NCBI GenBank assembly: GCA_002415465.1 | Contig: DHYT01000143.1 | Span: forward strand, 1-5,935 | Direction of reading: 5' to 3' | DNA: 5,935 nucleotides | Source: Desulfobulbaceae bacterium UBA5123 | GTDB lineage: Bacteria; Desulfobacterota; Desulfobulbia; Desulfobulbales; UBA5123 | Shown: positions 1 through 3,965 of the stretch, piece after piece | Position numbering within the stretch: the first letter of the stretch is position 1 | How the letters are laid out: every line of letters starts with the position of its first letter | Position numbers and translations under genes: made by a program | Notes under the pieces: generated by a model | The model's input: only the letters and a program-made list of their open reading frames with translations | Database searches by the model: none | What the model was told of the DNA's origin: nothing

Positions 1-1205
1 CCGCCGCCGCCGGGGGCGTCGATCACATAGGTGGGCACGCCGTAGCCGCTGGTGTGTCCGCGCAGCCCCTTGATGATGTCGAGCCCCTTGCTCACCGGGG
101 TGCGGAAATGCGAGGAGCCGGTGATGGGGTCGCACTGGTAGAGATAGTAAGGCCGCACCCGCATCTTCATCATCCCGTGCATGAGGGTCTTCATGGTTTC
201 CACGTTATCGTTGATGCCCTTGAGCAGCACGGTCTGCGAACCGAGCGGGATGCCGGCGTCGGCCAGCATCGAGCAGGCGTGGCTGGTTTCCGGGGTGCAC
301 TCGTCTGGATGCATGAAGTGCAGGCTCATCCACAGGGGATGATAGCGGCGGAGCATGCGCACCAGTTTGGGGGTGATCCGTTGCGGCAGCACCGCCGGCA
401 CCTTGGTGCCGATTCGGATCACCTCCACGTGCGGGATTAGGCGCAGGCGGGCCAGCAGCCATTCGAGTTTGTTGTCGTTCAGCAGCAGCGGGTCGCCGCC
501 GGAGAGCAGCACGTCACGAATGGTGGGGGTGGCGCTGATGTATTGAATGGCCTTCTCCAGCCGGGCCTGGCTTGCGTTGACGCCGCCATGTCCCACCAGC
601 CGCGAGCGGGTGCAGTAGCGGCAATAGGTGGAGCAGAAGTCGTGGACCAGGAAAAGAACCCGGTCGGGATAGCGGTGGACCAGGCCGTGCACCGGGCTTT
701 GGGAGTCCTCGCCCAGGGGGTCGTCCTCCTCGCCCGGCCCCTTGTAGAGCTCGGTGATGTCTGGCACCACCGCCCGCCGGATGGGATGCAGGGGGTCGTC
801 GGGGGAAACCAGGCTCATGTAGTAGGGGGTGACCGCGAAGGGGAGCATGATCCCGGCTTGGCTTAAGGCCTGATTCTCCGCCGGGCTCAGGGGGAGGATG
901 GCGCGCAGCCGCTCCACGGTGCGGACACGGTTGGCCACCTGCCACTGCCAGGAATTCCATTCCTTGGAACTGACGCCGGGAAAGTATCTCTTGCGGAACT
1001 CTCTGGTGCGGTGATTTTTCTGTGCGGTTTTACGACGGGTGATCGGAAAGGGAAGAATGGCGGGCGTCGCCGGTGAGGCGAGAGGATCGTTGAACAGAAG
1101 GGCCTTCGGCGCCGCCTGACCTGGAGGCTCCTCTTCGGCCTCAAGGATCTCCGCAAGAGTAGATGGGGGTTCCTCGACTTCGCAATTACCGATTGTCTGC
1201 TGCAT
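1..1205 (-). CDS. kamA: Lysine 2,3-aminomutase (KamA/AblA family radical SAM enzyme), 3' end cut by window edge
   Basis: Radical-SAM, PLP-dependent enzyme interconverting L-lysine and L-beta-lysine in the cytoplasm. The visible 401 codons contain the SAM cluster motif CxxxCxxC at C191, C195 and C198, followed by R200, and an SGGDPLLL segment. YQCD places an Asp at 359, and IDAPGGGG at the very edge places an Asp at 396. The spacings C191-D359 (168) and D359-D396 (37) equal those between C125, D293 and D330 of the Clostridium subterminale enzyme as I recall them. R200 matches its carboxylate-binding R134. Both Asp residues argue for lysine over glutamate, because glutamate 2,3-aminomutase replaces them. 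The PLP lysine of PGGGGK would be residue 403, just outside the window, with the C-terminal region. About 66 extra N-terminal residues, acidic and proline-rich, precede the core. ATG at 1205 has AGGAG six bases upstream (1212-1216). The acetyltransferase partner ablB is not visible. Family assignment is firm; the native role is inferred. Confidence 0.93.
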   Translation of the reverse strand, partial: MQQTIGNCEVEEPPSTLAEILEAEEEPPGQAAPKALLFNDPLASPATPAILPFPITRRKTAQKNHRTREFRKRYFPGVSSKEWNSWQWQVANRVRTVERLRAILPLSPAENQALSQAGIMLPFAVTPYYMSLVSPDDPLHPIRRAVVPDITELYKGPGEEDDPLGEDSQSPVHGLVHRYPDRVLFLVHDFCSTYCRYCTRSRLVGHGGVNASQARLEKAIQYISATPTIRDVLLSGGDPLLLNDNKLEWLLARLRLIPHVEVIRIGTKVPAVLPQRITPKLVRMLRRYHPLWMSLHFMHPDECTPETSHACSMLADAGIPLGSQTVLLKGINDNVETMKTLMHGMMKMRVRPYYLYQCDPITGSSHFRTPVSKGLDIIKGLRGHTSGYGVPTYVIDAPGGG

Positions 1206-1211
1206 TGTTAT

Positions 1212-1216
1212 CTCCT
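1212..1216 (-). promoter_or_regulatory. Ribosome binding site of kamA
   Basis: Read on the minus strand this is AGGAG, six bases before the ATG at 1205. It is the strongest Shine-Dalgarno match near any start in the window. It fixes the start so that the N-terminal extension is included in the protein. Confidence 0.85.
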
Positions 1217-1239
1217 GTTTCGAAAATAGCGTTGAAATT

Positions 1240-1257
1240 GGCTGTCATGGGACAGTC
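1240..1257. repeat. Short inverted repeat in the kamA 5' leader
   Basis: CTGTC (1242-1246) and GACAG (1251-1255) are perfect complements around ATGG. A further G-C pair (1240/1257) lies outside position 1241/1256, which is a wobble on the plus strand and a mismatch in the kamA transcript. AGCG (1228-1231) and CGCT (1257-1260) could form an outer stem as an alternative extension. It lies 35 to 52 bases upstream of the kamA start, inside the predicted leader. It could be an operator or a weak RNA hairpin; chance is not excluded. Confidence 0.35.
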
Positions 1258-1329
1258 GCTGAAGCGTGTTTGTATGCCTCTGTTTTTGGGTGAAAAAAGG
1301 TACATCCCGCAATTGCCCCTCTTTCACCC

Positions 1330-1358
1330 CTTATATGTTTGTTGTTTACGGAAAGCAA
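1330..1358 (-). promoter_or_regulatory. Putative sigma70-type promoter of kamA
   Basis: Read on the minus strand, TTGCTT (1358-1353) and TATAAG (1335-1330) are separated by exactly 17 bases. The -10 box matches consensus at five of six positions; the -35 box matches only in TTG. Upstream of the -35 on the same strand lie T- and A-rich tracts (about 1361-1390) that resemble an UP element. Transcription would begin near 1323, giving a leader of about 117 bases before the kamA start. Prediction by eye only. Confidence 0.55.
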
Positions 1359-1527
1359 GAAAAAATAACGGCCGGGCTAATTTTTTTTATTACGGAATTT
1401 CAAGTGGTTATGTTGCCGCGCGGCACGGGTTGGCCCTGTTTCGTCCGGATGCCGCCGCTCGGCGCAGAAAATTGGGCCGCCGACAGCGGGCCGGGTCGCT
1501 GGAGAGGGGGTCCGGTTGTCAGGGTTT

Positions 1528-1551
1528 GCGGCCGGAGTTCCCGCTTTTTTT
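1528..1551 (+). terminator. Terminator-like hairpin with T tract upstream of the flavoprotein gene
   Basis: GCGG (1528-1531) can pair with CCGC (1541-1544) across a nine-base loop and is followed directly by seven T (1545-1551). The stem is short, so an efficient intrinsic terminator is uncertain. No gene ends here on the plus strand. If functional, it would stop a short transcript or rightward read-through, or attenuate a long leader of the flavoprotein operon if transcription starts further left. Confidence 0.3.
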
Positions 1552-1567
1552 GGTGAGCCCGGACCGC

Positions 1568-1590
1568 CTGGCGACGGCGTTTGTCGCCGG
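1568..1590. repeat. Hairpin-forming inverted repeat in the intergenic region
   Basis: GGCGAC (1570-1575) and GTCGCC (1583-1588) are perfect complements around a seven-base loop. A T-G wobble and a C-G pair outside extend the stem to eight pairs. No T run follows, so it does not look like an intrinsic terminator. It lies 17 bases after the T tract of the element at 1528-1551, so a leader transcript would carry both hairpins in series. Function unknown. Confidence 0.4.
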
Positions 1591-1644
1591 CGGTTTTGGG
1601 TCGCTGTCGGGAGGGCGGCGTATTCGGCCGCGATGTCGTTTTCG

Positions 1645-1675
1645 TTGTTTGTTTATCCGTTCGAGAGCGTATACT
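1645..1675 (+). promoter_or_regulatory. Possible promoter for the flavoprotein/U32 operon
   Basis: TATACT at 1670-1675 matches the -10 consensus at five of six positions and lies 58 bases before the ATG at 1734. The best -35 candidate is TTGTTT at 1645-1650, with a 19-base spacer longer than ideal; the closer registers are poorer. This could be a weak or activator-dependent sigma70 promoter. The GC-rich surroundings make the AT-rich box stand out. Confidence 0.35.
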
Positions 1676-1678
1676 CTC
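1663..1678. promoter_or_regulatory. Operator-like dyad overlapping the candidate -10 box
   Basis: GAGAG (1663-1667) and CTCTC (1674-1678) form a perfect inverted repeat around CGTATA. The right arm lies on the end of TATACT, so a protein bound here would cover the -10 box, as expected for a repressor site. Each arm is only five bases, so coincidence is possible. No regulator gene lies in the window to pair with it. Confidence 0.3.
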
Positions 1679-1733
1679 ACTAGGGAAGGGGTTGTTCGGT
1701 TTATCATCGTCTGGAGAGGGGTCGGGGCAGGGT

Positions 1734-2801
1734 ATGAAGGCAATTCGGATCGCCGGCAGCGGGCCGGCCGGGATGACGGCGGCGATCAATCTGGCCCGGG
1801 CCGGTTTTGCGGTGACGGTGTTTGAAAAGCATGGCGACAGCGGCCAGCGTTTTCATGGCGACATGCAGGGGCTTGAGAACTGGTCGGTGGACGGCGATAT
1901 CGTCGCCGATCTGCAGGCGATGGGGCTTGCGATCAATTTTGACTGCCAGCCCTTCACTGATCTTACCGTGAGCAACGGCACGCAAATCTGGCGGTTTGCA
2001 TGCGCGAAACCCGCGTTCTATCTGGTCAAGCGGGGCGATATGGCGGGCAGTCTCGACCAGGGGCTGCGTCAGCAGGCCGAGGCGCTCGGGGTTTCCATCC
2101 GTTACCACGCCGAACTGCCGTTGGCCGAGGCGGATATCATCGCCAGCGGACCCTTGCCCCATCATCTGTTCGCCGTCGCCAAGGGGGTTGTTTTCGCCAC
2201 CGGCATGGCGGATATCGCCTACGGCCTGGTCAACGATGCCGCCGCCTTCAAGGGCTACTCCTATCTGCTGGTCAGCAAGGGCTACGGCTGTCTCTGCACG
2301 GTGCTGTTCGACCGTTTCGGCGAAATCAACAACTGCTTCAACGCCACCGGCGAGATGTTCGGGCGGCTGGTCGCTCTCGACATGGCATCGCCCCGCCCGG
2401 TGGGGGGGATGGGCTCCTTTGCCGCCAGGCCGGTCTTTCGCCGCGGGGCGAGTCTCTGCGTCGGCGAAGCGGCCGGGTTGCAGGATCTGCTGTGGGGGTT
2501 CGGGATGCGCAGCGCCATCACCTCGGGCTTTCTGGCCGCCAAAAGCATCATCGACAACTCCGATTATGTCGCGGCGGCGCAAGGTTTTTTCGGTAACCGG
2601 CTGCGGGCGAGCATCGTCAACCGGTATCTCTGGGAACGCTTCGGCCGGGACAACTACCAGTGGCTCATGGAGCGGATCAGCGGCGCCGCCGACCCCCTTG
2701 CCTTTCTGCACTCGTTTCATAACCTCAACCCGGTGCAGCGACTGTTGGCCCCCCTTGCCTGCCGTTTTGTCGCCCGCCGTTATCCGGAGCTGATGCGATG
2801 A
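1734..2801 (+). CDS. FAD-dependent oxidoreductase, geranylgeranyl-reductase-like
   Basis: Protein of 355 residues. An N-terminal Rossmann fold has GxGxxG at G8, G10 and G13 (IAGSGPAGMTAAINLA), with E31 at the end of the second strand placed to bind the FAD ribose. YLVKRGDM around K99-R100, followed by a helix, resembles the conserved segment of the geranylgeranyl reductase/PHBH group. VGEAAGLQD (G244 to D251) followed by WGFGMRSAITSG is the second FAD-contacting motif of that group. No signal peptide or clear membrane helix is seen. The family reduces prenyl double bonds or oxidises/hydroxylates aromatic or isoprenoid substrates; the substrate here is unknown. The start was chosen because the FAD strand begins at once after ATG 1734; the frame is open further upstream to 1581 but that stretch looks non-coding. 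GGGG at 1724-1727 is a plausible ribosome site. It overlaps the next gene by four bases, so the two proteins are probably made together. Confidence 0.8.
   Translation: MKAIRIAGSGPAGMTAAINLARAGFAVTVFEKHGDSGQRFHGDMQGLENWSVDGDIVADLQAMGLAINFDCQPFTDLTVSNGTQIWRFACAKPAFYLVKRGDMAGSLDQGLRQQAEALGVSIRYHAELPLAEADIIASGPLPHHLFAVAKGVVFATGMADIAYGLVNDAAAFKGYSYLLVSKGYGCLCTVLFDRFGEINNCFNATGEMFGRLVALDMASPRPVGGMGSFAARPVFRRGASLCVGEAAGLQDLLWGFGMRSAITSGFLAAKSIIDNSDYVAAAQGFFGNRLRASIVNRYLWERFGRDNYQWLMERISGAADPLAFLHSFHNLNPVQRLLAPLACRFVARRYPELMR
2786..2801 (+). promoter_or_regulatory. Ribosome site and ATGA stop-start overlap coupling the two genes
   Basis: GGAG at 2786-2789 lies eight bases before ATG 2798, inside the end of the flavoprotein gene. 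The next start (ATG 2798) and the flavoprotein stop (TGA 2799-2801) share ATGA. A second in-frame ATG at 2801 is an alternative start one codon later. This arrangement is typical of translational coupling and supports a shared function. Confidence 0.75.
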
Positions 2802-3874
2802 TGCTTTTTGATGTGCCGTTTCTGCCGGATGCGGGCTATGCCGAATTTCTGCGGGCGCGTTCGCCCCGGCTGCATTCGCTGCATTTCCGGCTGGCCGGCG
2901 AGATGCGGCTTGATTCGCGGCACGGCGTCGACGCCATTGGCGAGGAGGAGCTGCAGGACCGGCTGCGGGAGGTGCCGGGGGTGCGCAAGTATGCGCTGTT
3001 AAACAGCAGGTTCTACTCCCCCGGCCGTTATTTCGATGATGCCTTTTTGCGCGAACTCACCGCCGGGCTTGCGCGGTTGGCCGAGGCCGGGCAGCTTGAC
3101 GGCGTGGTTTTTGCCGATCACTATCTCCTGCAGGGGCTGGCCGACGTCGCCCCCGGCCTCTGCGCCGGGCTGGAGGCGGTGCCGAGCGCGAATTGCCTGG
3201 TCGACTCTTTCGAGGGGATTGTCGCCTGGCGGCATTATGTGGCGGCGGCAGGCTTCAGGCCGCCCGCCAAGATCATCCTTGATCGGAATCTGAATCGCTC
3301 CCTGTCGCGGCTTGGTGAGATCGCGGCCCGCTGCCGCAAGCGTTATCCTGATCTGGTGCTCACCCTGCTCGGCAACGAGGGGTGTCTCCTGCGCTGCCCG
3401 TTCAAGCTTGCCCATGACGCCCATATCGCCCTTGCCAACACCGGCCTTGCCGCTGAGCGCTGCGGCTCGCTGAACGATTCCCTCGGCTGCCGGCGCTATC
3501 TGGCCGCCCATCCGGAGGCCGTCTTGCAATCGCCCCTGATCCGTCCCGAGGATCTGGGCCGGTATGGCGGGTTGGCCGGGGTGGTGAAGTTGTGCGGCCG
3601 CACCCTGGGGGTGGCCTTCCTGCAACGGGTCATCGATGCGTATCTGGCCGGGGCCTATGCCGGCAACCTGCTCAGCCTCGCCGACACCACCGACTGGCTG
3701 GCGGAGCAGATGTATGTCGCCAATGAACTCCTGCCGGCGGATTTTCTGGAGAGGCTTGCCGGCTGTGACCGGGTTTGCAGCGCCTGCAGCTATTGTCGCA
3801 AGGTGCTGGCGGGGTGTAGCAAAAAGCAGCCTCTCCGGTTGAAAGATTGGCGGCAACAGGGTAATGTAGCGTGA
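2798..3874 (+). CDS. Peptidase-U32-like, cysteine-rich putative Fe-S protein
   Basis: Protein of 358 residues with no signal peptide or membrane helix. The middle reads as an alternating alpha/beta barrel: DGVVFADHYLL, ANCLVDSFEG, KIILDRNLNRSL, then LLGNEGCLLRCPFKLAH with C196, C200 and H206. IRPEDL (248-253) and VVKLCGR (262-268) follow. This order resembles the peptidase U32 superfamily. Despite the name, studied members include O2-independent ubiquinone hydroxylation proteins (UbiU, UbiV) and RNA hydroxylation proteins (RlhA, TrhP), several with Fe-S clusters. The classic U32 signature of UbiU is not seen, so this is a distant branch. C222, C231 and C266 add further thiols, and the C-terminus carries C323, C327, C330, C333 and C340, a dense cluster suited to a 4Fe-4S centre. 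I infer a redox partner or catalyst working with the flavoprotein. The family call is by pattern only; a different Cys-rich TIM-barrel family remains possible. Confidence 0.6.
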   Translation: MMLFDVPFLPDAGYAEFLRARSPRLHSLHFRLAGEMRLDSRHGVDAIGEEELQDRLREVPGVRKYALLNSRFYSPGRYFDDAFLRELTAGLARLAEAGQLDGVVFADHYLLQGLADVAPGLCAGLEAVPSANCLVDSFEGIVAWRHYVAAAGFRPPAKIILDRNLNRSLSRLGEIAARCRKRYPDLVLTLLGNEGCLLRCPFKLAHDAHIALANTGLAAERCGSLNDSLGCRRYLAAHPEAVLQSPLIRPEDLGRYGGLAGVVKLCGRTLGVAFLQRVIDAYLAGAYAGNLLSLADTTDWLAEQMYVANELLPADFLERLAGCDRVCSACSYCRKVLAGCSKKQPLRLKDWRQQGNVA

Positions 3875-3965
3875 TTGATGAGGGGGCAGGACATATTTTT
3901 TCTCCCGAAAAAAACATTCTCTCGCCGGGGTCTGTCTCGGCTCGTATCCGGCTGGTTGCCGCCGC

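Larger units (their letters stand above)
1206..1733. other. Divergent intergenic region between kamA and the flavoprotein gene
   Basis: This stretch of 528 bases holds no gene I can support. Bases 1206 to about 1400 are AT-rich with A and T runs (for example 1381-1388, eight T). The part from about 1410 to 1640 is strongly GC-rich. Elements seen are a sigma70-like promoter facing kamA (1330-1358), a small hairpin in the kamA leader (1240-1257), a perfect 12-bp palindrome TGCCGCGCGGCA (1414-1425), a terminator-like hairpin with seven T (1528-1551), a stronger hairpin (1568-1590), and a dyad over a possible -10 box (1663-1678). CTGGAGAGGGG occurs at 1499-1509 and again at 1711-1721. Reading frames across it give unconvincing protein with no recognisable motif. 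Confidence 0.8.

Noticed and set aside
54..960. Open frames at 54-440 and 543-866 (plus) and 205-462 and 514-960 (minus) within kamA
   Set aside because: They are out of frame with the aminomutase, whose catalytic residues are at the right spacing through this whole stretch.
1361..1390. Bidirectional terminator from the A run, GC core and T run
   Set aside because: The GC core does not fold into a stem with a workable loop; the tracts fit better as an UP-like element upstream of the kamA promoter.
1420..1436. Possible sigma54 promoter (CGGCAC...TGGCC)
   Set aside because: The spacing between the GG and GC elements does not match the strict -24/-12 pattern.
1516..1683. Possible 55-codon leader peptide from TTG 1516 to TAG 1681-1683 after a GGAGAGGGG
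   Set aside because: The start is a rare codon, the product is low-complexity at first with no homology I recognise, and it runs through both hairpins; not supported enough to call.
1163..1825. Plus-strand open frames at 1163-1825 and 1266-1556
   Set aside because: They overlap the kamA start or the flavoprotein start out of frame, cross AT-rich and GC-rich blocks with no steady codon pattern, and show no recognisable domain.
1704..2720. Long minus-strand open frame opposite the flavoprotein gene
   Set aside because: It is a typical antisense shadow in GC-rich DNA; the plus strand encodes clear FAD motifs and the antisense protein is rich in low-complexity P, G, R and H.
3875..3965. Promoter or terminator between the U32-like gene and the kinase
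   Set aside because: There is a T run and an A run but no paired stem of useful length and no -35/-10 pair at acceptable spacing, so the kinase may be co-transcribed or use an unrecognised promoter.
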